A stretch of DNA of 20,246 nt from positions 1-20,246 of the forward strand of contig CAJLTZ010000042.1 of the NCBI GenBank assembly GCA_905209725.1. Direction: 5' to 3'. A program made the translations under genes and the position numbers. The DNA comes from an uncultured Muribaculaceae bacterium. GTDB lineage: Bacteria; Bacteroidota; Bacteroidia; Bacteroidales; Muribaculaceae. Within the stretch, counting starts at the first letter, position 1. Every line of letters begins with the position of its first letter. The notes beneath the pieces are model-generated. The model had not been told where the DNA came from. It did no database searches and saw only the letters and a list, made by a program, of their open reading frames with translations. Shown here piece after piece: positions 1 through 7,353 of this stretch.

Positions 1-26
1 GAATATGAGGCACATCTGCGACCCCT

Positions 27-113
27 GCATTAACATTTTTTGTGGGATGGGGTCTTAATCGGTGTGAACGGTGAAGGGGACGACAATGCGTTAATATTTT
101 CTGTGGGATGGGG
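27..113. repeat. pair of 26-bp imperfect direct repeats upstream of the B12 locus
   Basis: Two copies, at 27-52 and 88-113, match at 23 of 26 positions. Each runs from a GC(A/G)TTAA(C/T)ATTTT start to a shared end GTGGGATGGGG, and their starts are 61 bp apart. The second copy ends about 21 bp before the predicted -7 box of btuB, so it occupies the -33 region. The copies could be protein-binding sites or remnants of a longer repeat. Nothing coding is recognisable between positions 1 and 134. Confidence 0.6.
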
Positions 114-134
114 CAAATATTCATAAACATTTAT

Positions 135-142
135 TATCTTTG
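135..142 (+). promoter_or_regulatory. putative -7 box (TATCTTTG) of the btuB operon
   Basis: TATCTTTG matches the Bacteroidetes primary sigma factor -7 consensus TAnnTTTG exactly. It lies about 15 nt before the riboswitch aptamer, where a promoter is expected, so transcription should start near 147-150. No clear TTTG -33 element is present at the usual spacing. The -33 region is instead filled by the end of a direct repeat and an AT-rich stretch. Confidence 0.55.
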
Positions 143-149
143 CGGCGTT

Positions 150-250
150 AAAAATCTACATGGTGGAATCCGGGTGCAATCCCCGAACAGTCCCGCTACG
201 GTAAAAGTCCGACCCACTCCTTTGGAGAACCATGTGATAGCCAAATAGTT
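150..250 (+). ncRNA. cobalamin (B12) riboswitch in the btuB leader
   Basis: The leader holds the conserved cobalamin aptamer core: a GTGCAATCCCCGAACAGT segment followed by CCCGCTACGGTAA (about 174-204). A perfect 7-bp closing helix pairs ACATGGT (158-164) with ACCATGT (229-235), and a small CTCC/GGAG hairpin sits at 217-227. The aptamer ends only about 25 nt before the btuB start at 261. An expression platform that covers the translation start is therefore likely, rather than a separate terminator. The riboswitch is expected to shut down the btuBGFC genes when B12 is plentiful. The motif is seen directly; the mode of control is inferred. Confidence 0.9.
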
Positions 251-260
251 TCCCACGAGG

Positions 261-2258
261 ATGAGGAGAATTATAACACACATATTACTAATATCGGCAT
301 GCTCCCTGACCGCCATGCCGGCTTTGTCGGCAAATATGCCCGACTCAATTAAGGGAGTCACGCTGCAAGGAGTGGAGGTGACGTCAAAACGCGCCACCGA
401 CCCCATAAAAACCACCACACAGACCCAAAGCATTGACGCCCGGGAGATAAAACTCCGGGGCATCACCGACATTTCCGACGCAATGCGCCGGTTTGCCGGC
501 GTCAACCTCCGCGACTACGGTGGCGCCGGAGGCATGAAGACTGTCTCGCTGCGCGGTTTCGGTGCCCAGCACACAGGCGTGGTCTACGACGACATTGCCC
601 TCAGCAATCTCCAGAGCGGCGAAATCGACCTCTCCCGCTATAACCTTGACAACCTCAACAGTGTCAGCCTCAACACCGGCGAAAACGACGAGATATTCCT
701 CCCTGCCCGCGCCTCTGCCTCCGCATCCACTCTCATCCTCTCCAGCTACACCGACAAGGATCTCTACGACCCGTCGCTCCGCATGCGCGTGGCCCTCGAG
801 GCCGGCTCATTCAACCATTGGCGTCCCTCTGCATCCATCGGCAAATCCTTTTCCGAGAAGGTGGCGCTCTCCGCTTCCGGCTCTTTCCTCCATTCCGACA
901 ACGACTACCCCTACACGCTCGCCAACGGCAACACCACCATGCATGAACGCCGCCGGAACTCCCGCATCAACAACGGCAACGGCGAACTCAGTTGTTTCTG
1001 GCAATGTGCTCCCGGCGGCTCCCTCACGATTAAAGGATATGTATATGGCAACGACCAGCAACTCCCCGGTCCCGCCATCCTCTATAACCCCGAAAACAAC
1101 GAATACCTGCGCGAACTGAACACCTTCGGGCAAGCCACCTATCGCCAGCGCCTTGCCCCCAAATGGCGTCTGATGATTAACGCCAAATACAACTGGGCCT
1201 CCACCCGCTACGAAAACCATAGCGACATATATCCCAACGGCCTGCTCCGCAACCGCTACATCCAGCAGGAATACTATGGCTCCGCCGCCCTGCTCTTCTC
1301 CCCTATCTCCGGTCTGCAATTCGACTATTCCGCCGATTATGCCCACAACAAGTTCCGCAACGGCGCCGCCCTCTATATGCGCAATTCGCTGCTACAGTCG
1401 CTGGCCGCAAAGTATACAGTGTGGCGCTTGAAAATCATAGCCAAGGCGCTCTATTCGCTCTATATGCATCCCGCCACAGGAGTCAACGACGCAGGCACCC
1501 ACCAGCGCCTATCCCCCTCGCTCGGCCTCTTGCTGCAACCTATTCCCTCCGAGGAATTCTTTGTTCGCGCATCATATAAGGAGATCTTCCGCATGCCCAC
1601 ATTCAGCGAGCTCTATTTCGACCATTACGGCAGCATCAACCTCGATCCGGAACTGACACGCCAATACAATCTGGGGGTCACATGGCAGCGCTCCTCAATG
1701 GGATTCCTCGACCAGCTGGGCATCACCCTCGACGGATACATCAATGAGGTGCGCAATAAGATTGTGGCAATGCCTGTGGGCATGTTCATGATGCGCATGA
1801 TGAACCTCGGGAAAGTGAGAATCTTCGGCGCGGATGCAACCCTTCAGTGCGACTTCCGCCTGGCTCAGAGCCACATGCTTCTCCTCAACGCAACCTACAG
1901 CTATACCCGCGCACAGCCCCGCACCGACCGCACTATGCTCGACTGGATGAAACAGCTCGCCTACACTCCCCTCAACTCCGGCTCCGCTTCGCTCACATGG
2001 ACGAATCCCTGGGTGAATGTCACCGCCCATGTGACGGGTTGTTCCGGCCGCTATTCCACCAACCATAATCTTCCCTCCTCACGCATTCCGGGATACATGG
2101 AACTCGGTTTCACTCTTTCACACGATTTCCATTTCAGAGGTCATGTGCTGGAACTGCGCGCCGACCTCATAAATGCTCTCGACAAGCAATATGAACTCGT
2201 GGCCCGCTATCCGATGCCGGGTAGAGCATGGAGCGCGTCGGTGGTATTCAAATTATAA
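261..2258 (+). CDS. btuB: TonB-dependent cobalamin outer-membrane transporter BtuB
   Basis: This 665-residue protein is a TonB-dependent receptor that imports corrinoids across the outer membrane. A signal peptide (about residues 1-24) comes first. A TonB-box-like segment (VTLQGVEVTSKRA, near 34-46) follows, then a plug domain (about 50-160) with the family pattern ISDAMRRFAGVNLRDYGG and VSLRGFGAQHTGVVYDD. The rest is a beta-barrel ending in VARYPMPGRAW and a final FKL strand typical of Bacteroidetes BtuB. It lacks the N-terminal carboxypeptidase-like domain seen in SusC-type receptors. The start at 261 keeps a complete signal peptide. GAGG abuts the ATG too closely to act as a Shine-Dalgarno site, which is common in this phylum. 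The upstream riboswitch and downstream btuG/F/C fix the substrate as B12-type. Confidence 0.93.
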   Translation: MRRIITHILLISACSLTAMPALSANMPDSIKGVTLQGVEVTSKRATDPIKTTTQTQSIDAREIKLRGITDISDAMRRFAGVNLRDYGGAGGMKTVSLRGFGAQHTGVVYDDIALSNLQSGEIDLSRYNLDNLNSVSLNTGENDEIFLPARASASASTLILSSYTDKDLYDPSLRMRVALEAGSFNHWRPSASIGKSFSEKVALSASGSFLHSDNDYPYTLANGNTTMHERRRNSRINNGNGELSCFWQCAPGGSLTIKGYVYGNDQQLPGPAILYNPENNEYLRELNTFGQATYRQRLAPKWRLMINAKYNWASTRYENHSDIYPNGLLRNRYIQQEYYGSAALLFSPISGLQFDYSADYAHNKFRNGAALYMRNSLLQSLAAKYTVWRLKIIAKALYSLYMHPATGVNDAGTHQRLSPSLGLLLQPIPSEEFFVRASYKEIFRMPTFSELYFDHYGSINLDPELTRQYNLGVTWQRSSMGFLDQLGITLDGYINEVRNKIVAMPVGMFMMRMMNLGKVRIFGADATLQCDFRLAQSHMLLLNATYSYTRAQPRTDRTMLDWMKQLAYTPLNSGSASLTWTNPWVNVTAHVTGCSGRYSTNHNLPSSRIPGYMELGFTLSHDFHFRGHVLELRADLINALDKQYELVARYPMPGRAWSASVVFKL

Positions 2259-2299
2259 AAATAAATAACCCAAATTATATAAAACACTTAAGGCATAAG

Positions 2300-3424
2300 A
2301 TGAAAAAACTCTATTACTACATGGCCGCTATGGCGGTATGCTCACTCGGACTGACCTCCTGCTCCGACGACAACAGCAACGACGACTACACTCCCGAAGA
2401 CCCCACTGTGAGCACAGGCGCTCCACGTGCCTTCCTCCTCACTCAAGGACACTACACGGGCATCGAGGGTGAATTCGACGTGTTTGACTTCTCCAACTCG
2501 AAGTTGACCGCCGGTGCCTTCCAGGCAGCCAACGGCCAGAAACTCGGCGATACTCCTCAGTGTGGCGTGGCCTATGGCAGCAAGATCTATCTCGGCACCT
2601 TCGCATCCAACACTGTGGAGATTATCAACGCCTCCGACTATAAGTCGCTGAAGCGCATCCGTCTCGACGATGTGAAGGTGAACGGCAAGCGTCCCCGCAG
2701 CATGGTGGCCTACAAGGGCAAGGTGTACATCTCCATGTATGATGGCTATGTGGCTCGCCTCGACACTACTACGCTTGCAATCGAGGCTGATGTGAAGGTG
2801 GGTCCCAACCCCGACATCATGGCTCTCCACAAAGGCAAGCTCTATGTGCCCAACACCAACGGCGAGGACTATGAGTATGATCCCGCCACAGGCATGACCA
2901 CATACCATTTCGGCAACACGGCTTCCGTGGTTGACCTCGAGACATTCACAGTGACGAAGACCTTCGAGACTCCCCTCAATCCCAGCCAGTTTGTAAGCGA
3001 CGGTGAGAACCTCGTGCTTCTCTGCTGCGGCGACTATGGTGATATCGCATCAAAGGTATATCGAGTCAACGATGACTTCTCCTGCACCCCACTCGCCGAT
3101 GCCACTATCATCACAGCCGGCAATGGCAACGTGTATTACATCAACCAGCCTTACAAGAGCGATGGCATTCCCGAGGCTGAATACCGCGTATGCGACATCC
3201 GCACCGGCAATGTGAGCGAATGGAAGGTGACTCCCGTGGACTATGCTTCCAATATCGCCTACGACGGAAAGCACTCCAAGGTGATTATCTCCTCATATAT
3301 CCTGAATGGCGGCTGGCCCGCATATGATGCTCCCGGATATATTCAGGTTTACGACGCACAGAAAAACACACTGCAGGGCAAATACAACATCGGCGTAGGC
3401 CAACCCTGCATATTCTTCAACTGA
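2300..3424 (+). CDS. btuG: BtuG-like surface lipoprotein, predicted beta-propeller, B12 capture
   Basis: The product is 374 residues from the ATG at 2300. It begins with a lipoprotein signal (MKKLYYYMAAMAVCSLGLTSC, lipidated Cys21). An upstream in-frame ATG at 2228 lies inside btuB and would bury this signal, so it is rejected. The acidic run SDDNSNDD after the Cys resembles the lipoprotein export signal that sends Bacteroidetes lipoproteins to the cell surface. The body has YncE/YVTN-like propeller repeats, for example KIYLGTFASNTVEIINASD, KVYISMYDGYVARLDTTTL and KLYVPNTNG with SVVDLETFTV. Placement 41 nt after btuB under a B12 riboswitch matches BtuG, the high-affinity corrinoid-binding partner that sits on BtuB in Bacteroides. 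The exact orthologue and blade count were not tested. Confidence 0.82.
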   Translation: MKKLYYYMAAMAVCSLGLTSCSDDNSNDDYTPEDPTVSTGAPRAFLLTQGHYTGIEGEFDVFDFSNSKLTAGAFQAANGQKLGDTPQCGVAYGSKIYLGTFASNTVEIINASDYKSLKRIRLDDVKVNGKRPRSMVAYKGKVYISMYDGYVARLDTTTLAIEADVKVGPNPDIMALHKGKLYVPNTNGEDYEYDPATGMTTYHFGNTASVVDLETFTVTKTFETPLNPSQFVSDGENLVLLCCGDYGDIASKVYRVNDDFSCTPLADATIITAGNGNVYYINQPYKSDGIPEAEYRVCDIRTGNVSEWKVTPVDYASNIAYDGKHSKVIISSYILNGGWPAYDAPGYIQVYDAQKNTLQGKYNIGVGQPCIFFN

Positions 3425-3443
3425 TGAAGAATCACATTCTGAT

Positions 3444-4583
3444 ATGAACAATTTTTCTTTCAAGGTACTAACCCTCATATCACTATTCGTCATGCTCCTC
3501 TCCTCCTGCACAGGGAGGAGAGCGGGCATCGATGATTCCTCCTCGAATATCATCGGGGAGGCACGTCTTCTCAGCCTTTCCGACCATGACGGATATAGCG
3601 TGGCACGGATTAAGAATCCATGGGACACGCTGGCTGCCCCGGCGGAATATTATCTTGTGGAGCGTGGCCGGGATGTGGAGGTGCCGCATGGCGCTGTGAA
3701 GATTGAGGTGCCTGTGGAGCGCGCCGTGGTTTTTTCTTCAGTGCATACCACGTTGCTCAGCGAATTGGGTTGCATGGAGAATGTGGCAGGGGTTTGTGAC
3801 GCACAGTATATCGCTGATCCTGCGATAAAGGATCGTATCAAGAAGGGATTGGTGGCCGACTGCGGATTGATTTCAAGTCCCAACAGGGAGAAGATCATAG
3901 GTTCGCTACCGGGGATGATTCTGATGAGCGCATTCCAGAACGGGAGTGTGGCCTCACAGATGCGCCAGACCGGCACTCCGGTGGTGGAGGGGGCCGAATA
4001 TATGGAAAACACTCCACTGGCACGCGCCGAATGGATGCGTTTCTATGGCCGGCTTTTTGGTAAAGGCAATGAGGCCGACGCGCGCTTTGAGAAATTACGC
4101 TCCAACTATAACTCTATGTCGGCAAAGGCAAAAGGTGCCGGACATCGTCCCTCTGTGATGTATGATATGATATATAATGGCATCTGGTGTCAGCCCACTC
4201 CTGAGTCGACCACCGGACGCATGATTGAGGACGCGGGGGGAAGCGTGCTCTTTCATGGCAATGGGCAGGGAGGCAACGTGCAGCTCTCGCCGGAAAAGGT
4301 GCTGAAGGAGGGGAAGGATGCCGATGTGTGGATGGTAAGACACTTTGGTGGCGGACCGCTCACGCTCGGCAAGATAGCCGCCGACAATCCTATCTATACG
4401 AAATTCAAGGCATTCAAGGAGGGGAATGTATATGGCTCTGACACACAGCGCAGCATGGTGTTTGAAGACGCCTCGTTTCATCCCGACCGCATCTTGGCCG
4501 ACATGATCCGCGTGCTCCATCCCGAGATTGAGATTGACTCCTCCTATCCACATTATTACCAGCGGATTGATGATTCTCTTTGA
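3444..4583 (+). CDS. btuF: BtuF-like ABC transporter substrate-binding lipoprotein
   Basis: This 379-residue protein has a lipoprotein signal ending in LLSSC (Cys22). The residues after the Cys (TGRRAG) are basic, not acidic, so retention on the periplasmic side is likely, unlike the BtuG-like protein before it. The body matches the helical-backbone metal/cobalamin-binding fold. An N-terminal lobe starts with IEVPVERAVVFSSVHTTLLSELG and GVCDAQYIADPAIKDR. A linking helix spans roughly 190-215. The C-terminal lobe has MIEDAGGSVLF and GNVQLSPEKVLKEGKDADVW. It starts 19 nt after the btuG-like stop and would deliver substrate to BtuC. Family relatives also bind iron-siderophores or haem; the riboswitch and neighbours favour B12. 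Confidence 0.85.
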   Translation: MNNFSFKVLTLISLFVMLLSSCTGRRAGIDDSSSNIIGEARLLSLSDHDGYSVARIKNPWDTLAAPAEYYLVERGRDVEVPHGAVKIEVPVERAVVFSSVHTTLLSELGCMENVAGVCDAQYIADPAIKDRIKKGLVADCGLISSPNREKIIGSLPGMILMSAFQNGSVASQMRQTGTPVVEGAEYMENTPLARAEWMRFYGRLFGKGNEADARFEKLRSNYNSMSAKAKGAGHRPSVMYDMIYNGIWCQPTPESTTGRMIEDAGGSVLFHGNGQGGNVQLSPEKVLKEGKDADVWMVRHFGGGPLTLGKIAADNPIYTKFKAFKEGNVYGSDTQRSMVFEDASFHPDRILADMIRVLHPEIEIDSSYPHYYQRIDDSL

Positions 4584-4614
4584 TTGATGATTGATGATTG
4601 ATGATTGATGATTA
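4581..4614 (+). repeat. period-7 tandem repeat (TGATTGA) between btuF and btuC
   Basis: Four exact copies of TGATTGA followed by a partial TGATTA start at the stop codon of btuF (TGA, 4581-4583) and fill the first half of the btuF-btuC gap. Because the unit is not a multiple of three and contains TGA, the tract carries stops in several frames. Copy-number change would alter the intergenic spacing but not any protein. Confidence 0.9.
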
Positions 4615-4653
4615 GCTGCGGAGAGACTGTCCTATTATTTGAGGCTTGATTAT

Positions 4654-5649
4654 ATGAAGCTTAAGTTTACAATATTTGCTTTTCTTACCCTCCTGCTTTT
4701 TGCAGGAGGTCTTTTCTTCGGGTCGGTGTCGATTCCGTGGAGTGAGGTGTTGGGTATTTTGACAGGCAGTGTAGGCGACGAGGCCACGCGCTTCATCGTG
4801 CTTCAGAGCCGGTTGCCGCAGTCGGTCACAGCCCTGCTCGGTGGCGCGGCGCTCGCCGTGACGGGTCTGATGCTTCAGACTGCTTTCCGAAATCCTCTCG
4901 CCGGCCCCTCTATTTTAGGTATCAGTTCGGGCGCGAGCTTGGGTGTGGCTCTGGTAATGCTCTTTTTCGGCGGCACGCTCACGTTGGGAACCCTGACAGC
5001 AGCGGGCAACTCCGCCGTGATTATCGGCGCTTTCCTGGGAAGCCTCGCGGTGATGGGTGTGCTTACAGCCATCTCCCTGCGCGTGCGCAACAATCTCATG
5101 CTCCTTATCGCCGGTATCATGGTGGGTTATCTCACCTCCTCGCTTGTAACGCTCCTGTCTTCGATGGCCACTTCGCAGGGCGTGCAGAGTTATGTGATGT
5201 GGGGAATGGGCACATTCAGCGGCGTCAACACTCATCAGCTCCCCTTCTTCTCCATCAGCACCGCCATCGGCCTGTTGCTTGCCCTGCTCCTCGCCAAACC
5301 GCTCAACATCCTCATGCTCGGCGATGGCTATGCGCGCAACTTAGGCGTGAACGTAGACCGTGTCAGAATCTACCTGCTGTTGATTACCGGCCTGCTGACA
5401 GCTGTAGTCACGGCCTATTGCGGCCCTGTGGCATTCATCGGACTCTCCGTGCCCCACATCGCCCGGATGATCTGGCGCACCGACAACCACTGGGTTCTTT
5501 TCCCGGCCACAATGCTTTGTGGCGCGATAGTGGCATTAGGCTGCTGTCTGCTTAGTGTGATTCCCGACTCCAATGTGATTCCCATCAACGCCCTCACCCC
5601 CATCGTCGGCGTCCCCGTGGTCCTCTACGTTATCCTGAAAAAACGATAA
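4654..5649 (+). CDS. btuC: BtuC/FecCD-family ABC transporter permease
   Basis: This is a 331-residue polytopic inner-membrane permease. The ATG at 4654 is preferred because GAGG lies 9 nt upstream and a hydrophobic helix begins at once. An in-frame TTG at 4639 would add five residues but has a worse context. Family signatures are NPLAGPSILGISSGAS (about 80-95), GDGYARNLGVNV (about 223-234, the region contacting the ATPase) and GPVAFIGLSVPHIAR (about 257-271). About ten membrane segments are expected. The gene follows btuF by 70 nt, including a tandem repeat. It needs a BtuD-type ATPase, which is not encoded in this window. FecCD permeases for siderophores look similar; the B12 assignment rests on context. 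Confidence 0.88.
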   Translation: MKLKFTIFAFLTLLLFAGGLFFGSVSIPWSEVLGILTGSVGDEATRFIVLQSRLPQSVTALLGGAALAVTGLMLQTAFRNPLAGPSILGISSGASLGVALVMLFFGGTLTLGTLTAAGNSAVIIGAFLGSLAVMGVLTAISLRVRNNLMLLIAGIMVGYLTSSLVTLLSSMATSQGVQSYVMWGMGTFSGVNTHQLPFFSISTAIGLLLALLLAKPLNILMLGDGYARNLGVNVDRVRIYLLLITGLLTAVVTAYCGPVAFIGLSVPHIARMIWRTDNHWVLFPATMLCGAIVALGCCLLSVIPDSNVIPINALTPIVGVPVVLYVILKKR

Positions 5650-5669
5650 CATCAGGCTTCTGGAAATGC

Positions 5670-5697
5670 CGTAAATGTAGACATTGTACGCCTTTTT
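5670..5697 (+). terminator. possible weak terminator after btuC
   Basis: A small hairpin starts 20 nt after the btuC stop. CGTA pairs with TACG and AATG pairs with CATT around a TAGA loop, with one bulged base. It is followed by CC and five T. The stem is short and AT-rich, so termination here is only plausible. The convergent DUF3108 gene ends 58 nt further on. Confidence 0.3.
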
Positions 5698-5754
5698 GCC
5701 CTGCATATGTTTGGCAGTAGCGATAGTCAAAAACATGATGAGTAATGGCTGAAT

Positions 5755-6531
5755 TTATTTATGGGGGAGGTAGTAGGCGCGGACTTCGCCTACGGGGAGC
5801 TTGCCTACCAGGTAGAGGGGGATGTGGCGGTCGTCGGTGGAAATCCAGGTATCCATGTCGTCGCTCGATTTCTTGCCTCCCTCTTGCGTGAAGTTGAACT
5901 TCACATGAAAGGCTTCATGTACCGTTTTGTCTTTCAACTTGATCTTCTCCTTGCCTAAACTCTTGATGGTGATCTTTTCCTTCTTCGAACCGGAGAACAC
6001 CGTGGCACGGAACACCTTATTGCGCGACAGTTCGTTGTAATTGATCTTGCGAAGGTAATAGAACACCGTGAGCATGTCATATACCGGCCCTGTGGCTGTC
6101 AATGTCTTGGTTGATGCTGACATCTCTCCCGAATCATTCAGGCGATGGCGAACGGCGCGGCCGGAGGTGTTGGAACCGGAATAGGAATAGAAGATTTCAT
6201 CTTTCTTGTATTTCCCTTTCTCGTGAGTGATTTTGGCATAGTATGTGGGTTTCAGTCCATTGCGGAGCATTGTGGCCTTGAGGGTGTCGCGCACGGAGTA
6301 GAATTTGTCGGCCCAGGGTTTAGTCTTGGCCGCGAGCATCACGGAGTATTTGTTGCCCTGGTTGCGAAGCGTGAGGGTCGCGTCGCCGGCGTCCTTGTGG
6401 ATGAGCCCCCACTTATAGGAAATCACATAATGAAGCGTCTCATTGGCGAAAGGAGTGGCGGCAGTGGCCGAATGGCATGAGCATAAGGCAGCCACCGCAA
6501 TCAGGATAATGGATATGAATCTGTGTGTCAT
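5755..6531 (-). CDS. exported DUF3108-family protein
   Basis: This 258-residue protein has an N-terminal hydrophobic signal (about 1-26), probably cut after ATAA, just before TPFANETL. A CSCH motif at 17-20 could instead suggest lipidation, but the -1 to -3 residues fit poorly. The body matches DUF3108 (PF11306): FANETLHYVISYKWGLIHKDAGDATLT, then YSVRDTLKATMLRNGLKPTYYAK, and a late segment with DDMDTWISTDDRHIPLYLVGKLPVGEVRAYY. DUF3108 proteins are envelope beta-sheet proteins of unknown function. The gene lies 19 nt after the nitroreductase and is the last member of the hut-led gene run. No role in histidine use is known, so the grouping may be incidental or a conserved regional habit. Confidence 0.8.
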   Translation of the reverse strand: MTHRFISIILIAVAALCSCHSATAATPFANETLHYVISYKWGLIHKDAGDATLTLRNQGNKYSVMLAAKTKPWADKFYSVRDTLKATMLRNGLKPTYYAKITHEKGKYKKDEIFYSYSGSNTSGRAVRHRLNDSGEMSASTKTLTATGPVYDMLTVFYYLRKINYNELSRNKVFRATVFSGSKKEKITIKSLGKEKIKLKDKTVHEAFHVKFNFTQEGGKKSSDDMDTWISTDDRHIPLYLVGKLPVGEVRAYYLPHK

Positions 6532-6550
6532 AGTCTGGAGAAAATAAAAA

Positions 6551-7327
6551 TCAGAGCAATGATGCTCTATGAAAATAAGACTTTTCTTGTCCCCATTCCC
6601 AGATGCCGTCAGTCACGAGGGCTACATTGCATTTGGCGATACCGAGGTCGATGGCAGTCTTGTCGTCGCGCTTCCCGGTGAAGGCTGACAGCCGCGGCGC
6701 CCCATCCACTTCCTCCATCTGCAGTCTTACCGGGCGTTTATTCAATGACGATGGCGCACAGGCCACGGCCTGCAACGCCGTGTCGAGATATGGCAGCCTT
6801 TTGCGTGCCTTCTCATAATCCTCGTCGGTTCCGGCGAAGAAGGAGCGGAAATCGGTGCTTCTTCCCCCTATAAATCTCTTCATCATAGCGGCTAGTCCGC
6901 CCTGCTTTTGCTCCGGGATTCCGAAGGCTATCAGGAACGGAAGTTTTTCATATACTTCCATGCGCGCCCCTACATGCGAGGCAGAGAATGTGCCACCCAC
7001 AAAGCACGAGCCCACCCCCTTACGCTGGGCAGCCATCACAAACTGCTCGCCAAAATATCCCGCACGCTCATAAGCGTCGGGGAAAGTAGGGTCGATCACC
7101 GCAGCAAGATAATTTCTGACGCCATGAAACATTCCGTAACTCCTTGTGAAGCCACGGAAGGGTTCGGGGTCGTTGAAGCATAGCTGGAAATTCAGGCCTG
7201 CCTCATGGCAATTAATCATGGATACCTCGGCGCTGAGTGTTTTCCGGATATCCTCGGAAAGATCGCCAGGCGCGAAATTCCGGATGGAATGTCGCGCCTG
7301 GAGTTCGGTTAAATTAAATTCAGGCAT
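6551..7327 (-). CDS. TM1586-type nitroreductase family protein
   Basis: This 258-residue soluble protein has no signal peptide. It fits the putative TM nitroreductase family (PF14512), flavin-linked enzymes with an internally duplicated nitroreductase fold. Visible marks are the N-terminal ELQARHSIRNF (about 8-18, the FMN phosphate-contact motif), YFGEQFVMAAQRKGVGSCFVGG in the middle, APSSLNKRPVRLQ in the second half, and DLGIAKCNVAL near the C-terminus. The substrate cannot be told. It starts 26 nt after hutH and is followed 19 nt later by the DUF3108 gene, so it is likely translated from the hut transcript. Confidence 0.82.
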   Translation of the reverse strand: MPEFNLTELQARHSIRNFAPGDLSEDIRKTLSAEVSMINCHEAGLNFQLCFNDPEPFRGFTRSYGMFHGVRNYLAAVIDPTFPDAYERAGYFGEQFVMAAQRKGVGSCFVGGTFSASHVGARMEVYEKLPFLIAFGIPEQKQGGLAAMMKRFIGGRSTDFRSFFAGTDEDYEKARKRLPYLDTALQAVACAPSSLNKRPVRLQMEEVDGAPRLSAFTGKRDDKTAIDLGIAKCNVALVTDGIWEWGQEKSYFHRASLL

Positions 7328-7353
7328 TGAATTATGCTATTTCAAATGCAAGA

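Noticed and set aside
2228..2299. upstream in-frame ATG for the btuG-like gene
   Set aside because: It overlaps the btuB 3' end and places 24 polar residues before a clear lipoprotein signal that starts at 2300.
4639..4653. TTG start for btuC
   Set aside because: The ATG at 4654 has GAGG at 9 nt spacing and leads directly into the first membrane helix; the TTG adds only five residues.
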